NCBI GenBank assembly: GCA_963849105.1
Contig: CAWKGD010000003.1
Span: forward strand, 806,001 to 870,000
Origin: CAVRXQ01 sp963849105
Lineage (GTDB): Bacteria; Actinomycetota; Acidimicrobiia; Acidimicrobiales; Bog-793
Direction: 5' to 3'
Length of the DNA stretch: 64,000 nucleotides
The position numbers and the translations under genes were made by a program. The notes beneath the pieces are model-generated. The model saw nothing but the letters and a program-made list of their open reading frames with translations, was not told the origin of the DNA and did not search any database. Positions 15,974 to 24,314 of this stretch are shown piece by piece. How positions within the stretch are numbered: the first letter of the stretch is position 1; every line of letters starts with the position of its first letter.

Positions 15974-16627
15974 TCAAACGAGTACCGGCTTAATCCAGGC
16001 AGCCCACTTCTTGCGCCACGACAGTGCCAGCATCAACCGAATCGGCAGTGGCGGCGGAGGCGGTTGCTCTTGTTCGGGCAAGCCCCGAATAACCTCGTCC
16101 AGCGCACCGACTGCAAGCGGTAGATACCGCCTGGGCATCGTCGCCAGTGCTCGCTTGTCCAGACGTTCCCACTCTTTGGGCGGCATCGACTCGGTAATGG
16201 CGGGGATGATTTGCGCGTCCTCAACATCGAGGTGTGGAAAGAATTCGTCACGGACGGCAACGATTCCATCATGCAGCGTTCTCTGGCTCGCGACATCCGC
16301 CTGTTGCTCAAAGGCCGTGACGGCTGCATTCACGTCGTTGATCGCCCCGATCAGGCGTTGATGGTCGTTCGCCAGGTCATTGACGAGCGCCCCCAAGTCG
16401 GGTCGCAAGGCAACGAGCGCCGGAAGGATGCTCGTGTCCTCGGTGCGGTGGTGATGATCGAGCACGTCGGCATAAAAGCTCCAGTAAGACCCGATCAGCG
16501 GTTGGAGTACCGCGGGCGAAAGTTTCTCGGTTGCCTCGACGAATCGGTTCGTCGCCAATCGAAATGTCTTGTGGACGATGTAAAAGATTCGAGTGTCCGC
16601 GCGGGACTCCGAAGCGAGCTGAACCAT
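15974..16627 (-). CDS. Hemerythrin-like HHE cation-binding domain protein
   Basis: The start is set at ATG 16627, with GGGGGG 6 nt upstream, giving 217 residues. The four-helix HHE domain is visible: FYIVHKTFRLATNRF, DVLDHHHRTEDTSILPAL, LVNDLANDHQRLIGAI and EFFPHLDVEDAQIIPAI supply the His and Glu/Asp ligands of a di-iron centre. Such proteins bind oxygen or nitric oxide or sense redox state. The C-terminus has a proline run (EQPPPPPLPIRL) and a basic segment. It stands alone in the accessory region, and no partner gene is adjacent. Confidence 0.88.
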   Translation of the reverse strand: MVQLASESRADTRIFYIVHKTFRLATNRFVEATEKLSPAVLQPLIGSYWSFYADVLDHHHRTEDTSILPALVALRPDLGALVNDLANDHQRLIGAINDVNAAVTAFEQQADVASQRTLHDGIVAVRDEFFPHLDVEDAQIIPAITESMPPKEWERLDKRALATMPRRYLPLAVGALDEVIRGLPEQEQPPPPPLPIRLMLALSWRKKWAAWIKPVLV

Positions 16628-16867
16628 ATGAAACCCCCCATCAACGGTGCCTACGGCGGCTTGTCGCACCGTACCCCTTCTGAGATGAGGACGCTTGGGC
16701 AAGCCGCAGTATTTGCGCCAACTACGAAATCGCGCTTATTCCAGCTTCTTATGCCGGAATAGTGATGGGTAATGCTGCTCGCATAGTTCGCGCAACTTAT
16801 GAAGGCGGCGTCAGCGGCGATCAGTAACCGACGTGACCGTGCGAGAGACCTTCGGCGCGGGGAAGAT

Positions 16868-17749
16868 TTATCGAAGGAGTTTTTGCCAGACGACGTTCTC
16901 CTGCTCGATGCGTATCCCGACGCTCCCATAAAGCCGCGTCGCACCGGTTCGGTTGGCGGCGTCGACGTTGAGGGACGCCCGCGAAATGCCGCGGAGCTGG
17001 AACTCGCGGAGGCTGTGCAGGAGGAGCGCCCGTCCGTAGCCGCGGTCGCGCCACGGGCGCCGCACGCCAAGCGCCCCGATGAAGCCGCCGTGTAGACGGT
17101 TCGGGTCGTTGCGAACGACGGCCGCGATTTCATCTCTGTCTTTGATCATGAACCAGAGCGACGGGTCGTACGCGGGCCGCGCCCGCTGCCTCGACCACCA
17201 CTCGTCGAAGGTCTCGGGGTGATGCTCCCAGTGGTCTTCGAACGCCTCTTCGAGGGCGGCGTGGAACGCCGGCGCGTCCTCCTCGCGAAACGTCTCGATC
17301 CCGACGGCGGGTTTCGGAAGCTCGACGTCTAGATCGATCGCCATCTCCCAGAACCGGCGCGCCTCCCGGTAACCGAGACCGCTGAAGAGCTCGTCCGCGG
17401 CCTTGTCGCCGGCGACCGTCCAGGCGTGAACTCGGTCCGCGCCCTCGTCGATCAGCCGTGCTTCAGACAGCTCGACGAGCCGTGCTCCGAAACCGCGTCC
17501 CCGCGCCGATGGACGCACGGCGCCGGCGGAGACGCCGCGCCCGGCACGGAGCTGCGCGAAGGCGCCGGCAACGAGCACGTCGTCCTCCTCCACGAACCAT
17601 GTGTTCGTCTCGAGGGTGATCGTCGCCATCCATTCATCAACCGCGTCGGCGTCGAGGTGCGAGGGACGGCCGAAGATCGCCTCCTCGACGGCGCCGAAGA
17701 GCCCCGCGATCGCGTCCAGATCGTCTTTGGTTGCCGCCCGTACCTTCAC
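16868..17749 (-). CDS. Tandem GNAT acetyltransferase
   Basis: GTG 17749 is preferred because GGAGG lies 4 nt upstream and KVRAATKDDLDAIAGLF is a classic GNAT N-terminus. The product (about 293 residues) has two GNAT modules. The first contains VRPSARGRGFGARLVE (acetyl-CoA loop) and FSGLGYREARRFWEM. The second contains GVRRPWRDRGYGRALLLHSL and NVDAANRTGATRLYGSVGI. The layout resembles mycothiol synthase, but core MshD residues cannot be confirmed by eye, so the substrate is unassigned. It is transcribed away from the carbonic-anhydrase-tail relic. Confidence 0.88.
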   Translation of the reverse strand: MKVRAATKDDLDAIAGLFGAVEEAIFGRPSHLDADAVDEWMATITLETNTWFVEEDDVLVAGAFAQLRAGRGVSAGAVRPSARGRGFGARLVELSEARLIDEGADRVHAWTVAGDKAADELFSGLGYREARRFWEMAIDLDVELPKPAVGIETFREEDAPAFHAALEEAFEDHWEHHPETFDEWWSRQRARPAYDPSLWFMIKDRDEIAAVVRNDPNRLHGGFIGALGVRRPWRDRGYGRALLLHSLREFQLRGISRASLNVDAANRTGATRLYGSVGIRIEQENVVWQKLLR

Positions 17750-17827
17750 CGCACCTCCACGTACATCATTGCGTCGTGCCCTCTTCGGCGTTCCGCGTGG
17801 AGGAAGCTGATACATAATCTCGGCCAA

Positions 17828-17917
17828 TTACGTCGGCGTGCTGCGCAGTTCGTCAATAACCGGACTGAACCGTCGAGTCTCGACGTCGTAGACATAGCCG
17901 CGGATCTGATTCCTCCT
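17828..17917 (-). pseudogene. Carbonic anhydrase C-terminal tail, relic 1
   Basis: The minus strand reads NQIRGYVYDVETRRFSPV before a stop. This is the conserved final strand of beta-carbonic anhydrases of the mycobacterial CanA type (LRGFVFDVATGKLNEV). The upstream active-site part (CxDxR, HxxC) is not present in the preceding 300 bp. A second tail, DQIRGFVYEVETARLRPV, lies at 18732-18791 in the same orientation, with the SRPBCC gene in between. Confidence 0.55.
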
Positions 17918-18059
17918 CGGGAAAGGACTTGCTTTGCTCCGCGATCGATGGTCCGCGACCGTGTCCGAGGAGGCGTCGAGTGCAAAAGGACAAACGGGAC
18001 GAACACCTTCAGGACTTCCGACCCTGGGGACACGGGGCACCGATCTTTACGGTTGTCAG

Positions 18060-18545
18060 ATGCCCGAGGACCGTCGTCGGCCCAGGCGGTACAGGACTTT
18101 TGTTGAGGACTACGTCGAGGTTCCTTGCCCGGCACCTAGCGTTCGCGCGCGGTTTGTCGACGATGGGCAGTGGCTCGAGCCGCTCGCCAACGCTGCCCAG
18201 CAGGACGGGGACGTCGTCCGAGTGGCGGTCGGACCTACCTGGGCCTGGGGGCCGCTTGCGCGAGAGGTTCGGGTGCACGTTCTCGGGAGGAGAGCGCGAG
18301 GCGATGCCGTCGTGATCACGCTTTCGTGGGAGCCGGTTGCGCATCGGTCGCTCTTTCCGATCCTGTCTGGGGATCTGGAACTGGCGCCGATCGGCGGCGG
18401 ATTGTGTCGCCTAACTCTTGCTGCTTCCTACGAGCCTCCGCTCGGTGAGGTGGGAGAGGCGCTCGATCGTGCCGTCTTGCACCGGGTCGCGCAATCAACG
18501 ATTCGCTCGTTCCTGCAGCGACTCGCTAAGACGCTCGGCGAGTAG
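18060..18545 (+). CDS. SRPBCC (START/Bet v1-like) family protein
   Basis: ATG 18060 starts a 161-residue product (the frame opens earlier, at 17934). The sequence alternates strands and ends in a long helix, as in the SRPBCC fold: VEDYVEVPCPAPSVRARF, VITLSWEPVAHRSLFPIL, SGDLELAPIGGGLCRLTLAA and a C-terminal helix LHRVAQSTIRSFLQRLAKTL. Such proteins bind hydrophobic ligands, and this subtype has no known substrate. It sits between two carbonic anhydrase tails on the opposite strand, suggesting insertion or rearrangement here. Confidence 0.75.
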   Translation: MPEDRRRPRRYRTFVEDYVEVPCPAPSVRARFVDDGQWLEPLANAAQQDGDVVRVAVGPTWAWGPLAREVRVHVLGRRARGDAVVITLSWEPVAHRSLFPILSGDLELAPIGGGLCRLTLAASYEPPLGEVGEALDRAVLHRVAQSTIRSFLQRLAKTLGE

Positions 18546-18668
18546 GGGGCCACGGCGCCGGGTCCCGCGCCAATGATCTGCTTCGCAGGACCGATCTCGA
18601 CGCTGGCCGGGCGCTTGCCATTCCCGTTGGCTAACGTGCGCTGAACGCGGCCGAAGCATGGGGGGAAA

Positions 18669-18702
18669 CGGAACGGCCCCGATTGGAATCGGGACCGTTC
18701 CG
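18669..18702. terminator. Strong hairpin terminator
   Basis: CGGAACGG (18669-18676) pairs with CCGTTCCG (18695-18702), and CCCGAT pairs with ATCGGG inside, giving about 14 bp of stem with one mismatch. CTGTTTCG follows on the plus strand. It lies 120 bp after the SRPBCC stop and 30 bp downstream of the minus-strand carbonic anhydrase tail, so it may serve either strand. Confidence 0.65.
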
Positions 18703-18731
18703 CTGTTTCGTCGGACCCATGAAGCTTCGCT

Positions 18732-18791
18732 GACCGGTCTTAACCGCGCCGTTTCGACCTCGTACACGAAGCCGCGGATCTGATCGAGAGT
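18732..18791 (-). pseudogene. Carbonic anhydrase C-terminal tail, relic 2
   Basis: DQIRGFVYEVETARLRPV on the minus strand matches relic 1 and the last strand of beta-carbonic anhydrases. The DNA shares GATCAGATCCGCGGCT with relic 1 (GAATCAGATCCGCGGCT). Upstream codons (DAACRGRLLTG) do not resemble the enzyme, so only the tail and the downstream hairpin remain. Confidence 0.5.
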
Positions 18792-19064
18792 CCCTGTGAG
18801 CAAACGACCGCGGCATGCGGCGTCGATCGCCTCCTGCTCGTTGCCATGTAGACCGAGACCGTCAAACGCCGAGCGCGTAATCTGCGCCGTCATCGGCACA
18901 CGAAGCACCAAAGGTCCTCAGCTGCTTTATCGGTGGAATGCCCATCGATGCCATTATCGGCTGTCGTCGGTTGGATCCGCTGGAGGACCTCCCCACTATC
19001 AGTCCCGATTTCGCTTTATGCCTCCCCGGGCTCGTTCACCGTTGAAGCAAATCTTGCCTAGCCG

Positions 19065-19688
19065 TTATTTGCCGAAGGCTCGCTCGCCCAGGATGCGACG
19101 TGCTGCGGCGACATCGACCTGCTCCGACTGTCCACCGATGGCAAAAACAACATGAGAATTCGCTTGCACTAGGAGTGCACTGCTCCCACCATCGAAGCCT
19201 GCCCACACGGCCTGCACGCCGATAGCGGTAACCGTCATCTCTCGGAAGCCAGGCTGACCGACGTTGCTCTCGTTCCAATCACAAAGGTTGGTCATGTTGC
19301 ATGCTTCGAAGGCATGGAAGATTGAACGTGCGTTGGGCTGATTCAACCAAACAAGAAGGTGAAGCGACTTCGATAGATCAGGGAGGATGTAGCCACCGGA
19401 CCCCGAGGGATAAGCGTCATAGTCGCAGTCTCCTGTCGGTGCAGGTGTTCTGGCAACACCCCATGTCCCACTCTGAAGTTTGATTTCAGAAGCACGAACG
19501 TGCACCAGAGATGCTGCACTTGACACGGACACGACCTGTGAACATGTCGTTAGTTCTTTCGAGTACCTGACGGTTGCTACTGCGCCACTTGCCGCAGTAG
19601 CAATAACACCAAAACAGATTGCGGTAGTGGCAGCTACGACCAGGACGGGAAGAATCCTGATCAACCGCTTGGTAATCCTGACTGACAC
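19065..19688 (-). CDS. Secreted protein of unknown function
   Basis: GTG 19688 is chosen because GGAGAGGA precedes it. The 207-residue product starts SVRITKRLIRILPVLVVAAT, continuing TAICFGVIATAASGAVA, which is a signal peptide. The exported part has four cysteines (TTCSQ, GDCDY, EACNMTNLCDW), suggesting disulfides, and strand-rich blocks SGGYILPDLSKSLHLLVWL and QANSHVVFAIGGQSEQVDVA. It resembles small exported actinobacterial proteins without a named family. No operon partner is visible; the region upstream holds a RidA pseudogene. Confidence 0.75.
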   Translation of the reverse strand: MSVRITKRLIRILPVLVVAATTAICFGVIATAASGAVATVRYSKELTTCSQVVSVSSAASLVHVRASEIKLQSGTWGVARTPAPTGDCDYDAYPSGSGGYILPDLSKSLHLLVWLNQPNARSIFHAFEACNMTNLCDWNESNVGQPGFREMTVTAIGVQAVWAGFDGGSSALLVQANSHVVFAIGGQSEQVDVAAARRILGERAFGK

Positions 19689-19834
19689 GTCCTCTCCCCC
19701 AAACGACTCAGGTTTTTGGTGCGACCTCCGCCTTGCGGTCGGACTCTCGCAAAAAGGTCTTGAAGTGTACACATTCACCATCAGCGAGGACTGCGATTTG
19801 GAGCCTCTGGCAAGCGTCGTTCACTGTCGACGCA

Positions 19835-20091
19835 AATCGAGATCGGATAACAGCCCCCGGCGACCCGCAGCGTATTTCGTTGAGGATCTCGCCGTGTACC
19901 TTTCCGGCGGCATCGGCATTGGCGGCGTCCGTCAATACATGCGGGTGCGAACGACATCACCGAGACGGGTTCCGAGCTCGACGAAATCGACGTTGATGAT
20001 TTCAAATCATCGACGAGGCTGTTCTCCGACATCGCCTGGACACTCGTCAGATGGTCAAATCGGTGCGGTTCCGGAAACAACGAGCCAGTGC
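19835..20091 (-). pseudogene. RidA-family pseudogene
   Basis: Translating the minus strand gives WLVVSGTAPI, stop, PSDECPGDVGEQPRR, stop, FEIINVDFVELGTRLGDVV, RTRMY, stop, and in the next frame DAANADAAGKVHGEILNEIR. These line up with the intact RidA at 4108-4497 (SGTAPIWPSGECPDDVEEQ, FEIINDALTQLGAGLSDVI, RTRMYLT, KVHGEIFKEIR). Two TGA codons replace Trp and Cys, and a frameshift follows RTRMY. It is therefore a dead paralogue, probably from an older duplication or horizontal copy. Confidence 0.8.
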
Positions 20092-20217
20092 GTGGCAGGC
20101 CGGGTTCGTGTTGACCATCTGCGGCGAGTGTTTCGTGTAGCCGCAGTGCAACTCCGCGGTCCTCGGCGACGTGTGTGCGCAAGCACGGGCTTCCGAACTA
20201 TGACCGTCAGAACTAAG

Positions 20218-21111
20218 TCAAAGCTGCTGAAGGAACCGGAGAACGGCACTGCGGTATTCGTCCGGCGCTTCGACGCTCGGGACGTGGCCACAGTTCCGAA
20301 TCAGCTCCAGCTTAGAGTTGGCGATCGCGTTGGAAATCGGGCGCGCTTGAGCGGGTCCGCAGATGAAATCAAGGTCGCCGGCGAGGACGAGCGTCGGGCG
20401 AGTGATCTTCGCAGCGAGCGGGCGGAGATCAATCGTCTGATAGAGCCCGCCCTCCCAGGCCTTCATCGCCGCGAGATCGGCGGTGAGGTGGTGTTTCATC
20501 TCCGCTAGTGCGCGCGCGACGTCCGGTCGATCCGGATGTGCCGTGTACAAGGGGAGCACTGTCGCCATCATCTGCTCAATTTCACTCGCGTCGTTGGCAG
20601 CAAGGGATCTCTCGGTCCACGAGTCCATCGTCGCCTTCGCCTCAGCAAACCAGGTCGCACCCTCGTGACGGTCAATGGCGCGGTTGAACTCTGTTTCCGC
20701 GTCACCACCTTCTGCCTCGTCGACGTCGGTCCCGATGCCGAAAGCCGCGACCGCGACGCATGCGTCGACTGCGTGCGGAAAGAGAGCGGCGTACGTGAGT
20801 GCCGTAGTCCCTCCAAACGAGTGGCCGAGGACGAGAACGTGATCAAGGCCAAGTGCCTTACGAGCTTCGTCGTAAAAGGCGGCATGACCTTGTGGTGAAT
20901 ATTTCGATGGATCGTTCGGCGGTGTGGAAGCGCCGGAACCGTGCGGATCGATCAGATAGGTCCGGAAGGTGTCGGCGAAGAGCTCTGCATCCGTCCTCAT
21001 ATACGCTGCTGCGAACCCCGGGCCACCAGGGAACATCAGTGTCGGGCGTCCCGACCCGACGACCTCGTAGCTAGCCACGCAACCACCGGTCAGCTCAACA
21101 GTCTTCGCCAT
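20218..21111 (-). CDS. Alpha/beta hydrolase, proline-iminopeptidase-like
   Basis: This 297-residue protein starts at ATG 21111, with GGGAGG 7 nt upstream. The order of motifs is that of the alpha/beta hydrolase fold: MFPGGPG at residues 26-32 (oxyanion region, typical of proline iminopeptidase relatives), LIDPHGSGAS, nucleophile Ser98 in GHSFGG, acidic residue in LAGDLDFICGP and histidine in CGHVPSVEAP. A helical cap lies between about residues 125 and 215. No signal peptide is visible, so it is cytoplasmic. It could be a peptidase or an ester hydrolase; the cap does not decide this. It reads away from the lipoprotein gene. Confidence 0.9.
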   Translation of the reverse strand: MAKTVELTGGCVASYEVVGSGRPTLMFPGGPGFAAAYMRTDAELFADTFRTYLIDPHGSGASTPPNDPSKYSPQGHAAFYDEARKALGLDHVLVLGHSFGGTTALTYAALFPHAVDACVAVAAFGIGTDVDEAEGGDAETEFNRAIDRHEGATWFAEAKATMDSWTERSLAANDASEIEQMMATVLPLYTAHPDRPDVARALAEMKHHLTADLAAMKAWEGGLYQTIDLRPLAAKITRPTLVLAGDLDFICGPAQARPISNAIANSKLELIRNCGHVPSVEAPDEYRSAVLRFLQQL

Positions 21112-21234
21112 TTAGGCGCCTCCCTCTGCCGTCCTCTAATTCGTAATTAAATTATGAAGGCGCGTGCGCGGATTTGATCACCGGATGTCTAGCTGTAACC
21201 GTGGTGTGACCGCGCTTGGCATACAAAAGAGACG

Positions 21235-21813
21235 ATGCGAACCCCCGGAAGGCGTATCGGTGCGACTGCTCTCGCGCTAGGTGTGGTGGTGCTGGTGTTC
21301 GCGGCTTGCGGAGGGGCACCCGGACCAGGTGTCGCGGGCACTAGAGCGAGCCGGACGACGACGACCACGTCGCCTGGGTTGGCGGGGAGCTCCGCACCTT
21401 CTGATTCGAAGGTGTTGGAGTTCGAGGCGTGCATGGAAGCACATGGGGTCAGCTTCGGGAATGCGCCCGCGCCCGGGACCGCGCCTCGGGCCAGTGGCAT
21501 GAGCTACCTCGGCAATAGCTTCAACCCGAATTCGCCGACGTACCAAGCCGCATCCAGGGCCTGCCGCAAGTACGCGGTTGCATCTCCTGTGACGCCCGCC
21601 ATCGCTGCCGAGGTCGAGACCGAGCAGCTCAAGTACGCCGACTGCATGCGTTCACACGGGGTGGCCAACTTCCCTGACCCCGGCACCAATGGCGGGTTCC
21701 CGATCCGGAAGTCAATCGATGAGAACAGCTCGATCTACGAGCACGCCGAGAGCGCGTGCGAGGGCCTCTTCGTCCTGCCCAAGCCCCCCGGCAGCAGTGG
21801 CAGCCGCGGCTAG
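21235..21813 (+). CDS. Lipoprotein with repeated CMRSHG-type motif
   Basis: The 192-residue product has a lipoprotein signal (GATALALGVVVLVFAAC, lipid attachment at Cys25). A Thr/Ser-rich linker follows, then two related cysteine motifs, FEACMEAHGVSFG and YADCMRSHGVANFPDP. The ECMRSHGVPNFPDP type occurs in many actinobacterial exported proteins, often near ABC efflux or adaptor genes; none is adjacent here. Further cysteines (SRACRKY, ESACEGLF) probably form disulfide pairs. It is membrane-anchored outside the cytoplasm and its role is unknown. Confidence 0.85.
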   Translation: MRTPGRRIGATALALGVVVLVFAACGGAPGPGVAGTRASRTTTTTSPGLAGSSAPSDSKVLEFEACMEAHGVSFGNAPAPGTAPRASGMSYLGNSFNPNSPTYQAASRACRKYAVASPVTPAIAAEVETEQLKYADCMRSHGVANFPDPGTNGGFPIRKSIDENSSIYEHAESACEGLFVLPKPPGSSGSRG

Positions 21814-22037
21814 GGGAATGACGTGGGACAACACGGACGGCGAACTGCACTCGATCGGGCTGCAACACGGGGCTGCTGGCTCTCGGCTTCATAATTGCGA
21901 CCACCGGACGACCGTTGCTCCTAATTTGATCAAGCTGTCGAAAGGAAACGACCTGCCCGCTGCCGATTTGAACGGCGTTTCTGGTTGCAGTCGAAGTCAT
22001 CACGACCGTCTTATGAGCCGACCGAGGAATTTCCCCC

Positions 22038-22397
22038 GTGCGTGATCGAACTCCCGAGGCGCAATCCGCAACCCATCGGGCGATGGCGCTCTACACGGAA
22101 ATGTTACGTTCGATGAAGCCGCGCCACCGTCGTTCGGCGAATCGCGTAATCGGTGCACTCTTCAGTGACCGAATACAAGCCACGTACGCCGATGCCGTGA
22201 CACGCGGGGATTCTCTGTTCGTCGCGGCGCTGAGTTTTCAAGCTTGCGGTTTGCTGCGCAATTTCATGGGGACGAACTGGGGAAGCTCGCCGATTGTGAC
22301 GTTCCTATTGTCGCGTCGAGATCGTGGCGATGCATTTGCTGGAGCTGTGTTGGATTCGATGGCAGAACTCGGCATGATCGGAACGAACTCCGGCTAG
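22038..22397 (+). CDS. Hypothetical protein, 119 aa
   Basis: GTG 22038 opens a frame for a basic, helical protein without membrane segments. Blocks are SATHRAMALYTEMLRSMKPR, then RSANRVIGALFSDRI, SLFVAALSFQACGLLRNFMG and AVLDSMAELGMIG. The amino-acid pattern looks genuine, but no family is recognised and the ribosome site is poor. It sits alone between the lipoprotein gene and phage-type genes, and the stretches on either side (21814-22037, 22398-22653) show no gene. Confidence 0.45.
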   Translation: MRDRTPEAQSATHRAMALYTEMLRSMKPRHRRSANRVIGALFSDRIQATYADAVTRGDSLFVAALSFQACGLLRNFMGTNWGSSPIVTFLLSRRDRGDAFAGAVLDSMAELGMIGTNSG

Positions 22398-22653
22398 CTA
22401 TCTCTTATGTACCGGGAAAGTTGTTCCACGAGTGTGGCGGCGTAGTGCGCCTGATGCCACGACTCGCTTGGCATCGCAGCTCGGACTCCATTGTGTGAGT
22501 CTCTGGTTCCTTTTACGCCATAAGGGTTTGCAACACGGTTACTAAGCGAATCTGGGGCTCAAGAAGTTGCTCTTCTGAAACAAGCAAAAGCGCTTGTCGC
22601 GGTTATTGGGGGGCTTGCCCTCGGTGACTGTGTCATCGGTTCGAACAGACCGG

Positions 22654-23106
22654 TCACTCCGCCGGAACGCACGCGTCCCCTCCTGGTTCGAACCACCCGT
22701 AAACGCATCGAGTGCCCTCGCGGCTCGGGTCACTCAGGTCTCGAATGACTCCGTCGATCACTGCAACGAGGTGGCCCGAGCATCTTGCGATGATCCGATC
22801 CCCCGGCACTTCGCCGGCACGGAGGTGCACCTGGCATCCGCTACCAATGCTCATCGTGGGGTGCCAGATCCAGCCGAGATCGAAGAGATAGCTCTGGTAG
22901 ACGTTTCGCGGCACGCCGGCGCGCGCTCCCACGCGGTGGCCAGCAAGTCGCAACCTCTTCGTGCGATCGTTCAGGTCCTCGTAGACGTCCCCATACGGGA
23001 CACCAGTCGCGATGGCGATCGAGCGGGTCACGCAGTCATCGGCTTGGCCCCTGAAACCGGCAGCGGCTCGACCCCCGTCATCTTTGATGAAGCGCAACCG
23101 CTTCAT
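22654..23106 (-). CDS. Phage/plasmid-type small protein with a putative Cys-His-Asp site
   Basis: This 150-residue protein matches a type common on actinobacteriophages and plasmids: DDGGRAAAGFRGQADDCVTR near the start, VPYGDVYEDLNDRTKR, GVPRNVYQSYLFDLGWIWHP, TMSIGSGCQVHLRAGEVP and SGHLVAVIDGVIRDLSDPSR. Cys near residue 25 (DDCVTR), His in SGHLVAVID and the later Asp could form a cysteine-peptidase-like triad; this is inference from spacing. The start ATG 23106 lies 4 nt after the stop of the upstream small ORF, suggesting an operon. It is probably a prophage or integrated-plasmid remnant. Confidence 0.8.
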   Translation of the reverse strand: MKRLRFIKDDGGRAAAGFRGQADDCVTRSIAIATGVPYGDVYEDLNDRTKRLRLAGHRVGARAGVPRNVYQSYLFDLGWIWHPTMSIGSGCQVHLRAGEVPGDRIIARCSGHLVAVIDGVIRDLSDPSREGTRCVYGWFEPGGDACVPAE

Positions 23107-23109
23107 CCT

Positions 23110-23298
23110 CTAATGCTCGCGCGGTCCCTTCTCCCAACCCATGATTTCGTTGGGTGGCGTCGTGCGGTCGGAGCCGATGAACCAGAGCGGACTTCGCTTC
23201 GTCCAGGGAGTCAGCGGTTTGTTGTCAAACGGACACCCGGCCTGCAGATTCCATTGCACTGAGGTCTCGCTTATTGAGACGCCTCGTGTAGTGAACAC
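23110..23298 (-). CDS. Small ORF upstream of the phage-type protein
   Basis: The 62-codon minus-strand frame ends 3 bp before the ATG of the phage-type gene. It reads FTTRGVSISETSVQWNLQAG, then CPFDNKPLTPWTKRSPLWFI. The composition is plausible for a small phage protein and the spacing suggests coupling, but no family is recognised and the ribosome site is weak. An overlapping frame further upstream carries CGYLHTRSPESTDVYRCTRR then AGHPGVHY, a small Cys/His pattern typical of phage zinc proteins. Confidence 0.35.
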   Translation of the reverse strand: MFTTRGVSISETSVQWNLQAGCPFDNKPLTPWTKRSPLWFIGSDRTTPPNEIMGWEKGPREH

Positions 23299-23436
23299 CC
23301 GGATGGCCAGCTCGACGGGTGCAGCGATATACGTCGGTCGACTCGGGGCTACGCGTGTGGAGATATCCGCAATCGCCCTGGAACATCAGGTCGACGCGGA
23401 GGAGGCGGCGGAACCATTGAGGAAGGCGCTGAGACC

Positions 23437-23631
23437 TCACTTGGGTACTCGTACGACGAAGCGGGTGGCCTTTTCGCTGGGACTCATGCCACCGGCGTCT
23501 GACCCGAATGGCTCTTGATCGGTTTGTTCGACCGATTTCGTCGAACGTCTTTGGTCGTATCTCTTCCAAAAACACGCAACGGGCACGACGATGAGAAGGA
23601 GGTACGCCGCTGCTTCGCTCAGTTCGCTCAC
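23437..23631 (-). CDS. Small single-pass membrane protein, 64 aa
   Basis: GTG 23631 has GGAG 7 nt upstream. The product begins SELSEAAAYLLLIVVPVACF, continuing WKRYDQRR: a single transmembrane helix with a positively charged cytoplasmic flank, then a soluble acidic/polar tail. Small phage or island membrane proteins look like this. It is upstream of and collinear with the phage-type small genes at 22654-23298. The function is unknown. Confidence 0.45.
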   Translation of the reverse strand: MSELSEAAAYLLLIVVPVACFWKRYDQRRSTKSVEQTDQEPFGSDAGGMSPSEKATRFVVRVPK

Positions 23632-23836
23632 TAGTGGTCTCCGGAATCGATCTCGCAAGGGATGACTGACGTCGCCTATCGTCCCAACGGCTCAAGCTGG
23701 GCTGTCATGTCCCTCGAGTGCCTGCCTAGGCCATACGGCGCGCGATCCACTTGAAATAAGGGTCATCGGCTCGTAGCGGTCTCAAGCTCGGCAGGGTCAC
23801 GTCGGACCTCGACGGACTGAGCCCACTTGGGTCACG

Positions 23837-24295
23837 ATGTCTTGGATGCCTGGTTACAAAGAGCCCGGTCGCTTCGCGGTTCACGTCTTCAATCCACTCA
23901 TTGCCTGCGCGACGAGGATGGGGCTGAGTGTCTGGGGGTCGCGGATCCTGCGCGTGCGCGGGCGGAGGACGGGTGAGGTGCGGAGCGTGCCGGTCAATCT
24001 CCTCACCGTCGGCAGCGATCGCTACCTCGTAGCGCCACGAGGCGAGACCCAGTGGGTGCGCAACCTTCGAGTTGCCGGGCGAGGTGAACTCGTTGTTGGT
24101 AGGAGAGCTGAGAGTTTCGCGGCGGCTGAGCTGGAGGACTCCGACAAGCCCGAGATCCTGCGGGCCTACCTAAAGCGGTGGAAGGCGGAAGTCGGGGTTT
24201 TCTTCGGCGGTGTAACCGCGACGTCACCGGACGAAGCGTTGCGTCGAATCGCCCCGGACCATCCTGTGTTCAAAATCGCGCCGGAGGACAGCTGA
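23837..24295 (+). CDS. Deazaflavin (F420)-dependent nitroreductase family protein (DDN-like)
   Basis: The 152-residue product has the compact split-barrel layout of the DDN/DUF385 family: RILRVRGRRTGEVRSVPVNL, LTVGSDRYLVAPRG, TQWVRNLRVAGRGELVVGRR and a C-terminal helix ending HPVFKIAP. The GRRTG and NLRVAG motifs contact F420 in known members. Related enzymes reduce quinones or nitro compounds with F420H2. Genes of this family are typical of F420-making actinobacteria, consistent with the LLM-type oxidoreductase at 55670. It converges on the secreted-protein gene that ends at 24315. Confidence 0.92.
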   Translation: MSWMPGYKEPGRFAVHVFNPLIACATRMGLSVWGSRILRVRGRRTGEVRSVPVNLLTVGSDRYLVAPRGETQWVRNLRVAGRGELVVGRRAESFAAAELEDSDKPEILRAYLKRWKAEVGVFFGGVTATSPDEALRRIAPDHPVFKIAPEDS

Positions 24296-24314
24296 CCTCG
24301 CGACGGCGCACATC

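Noticed and set aside
19480..20508. A 342-codon plus-strand open frame across the RidA relic.
   Set aside because: Its composition is shadow-like. The minus strand carries recognisable RidA blocks and the ends of two real minus-strand genes.
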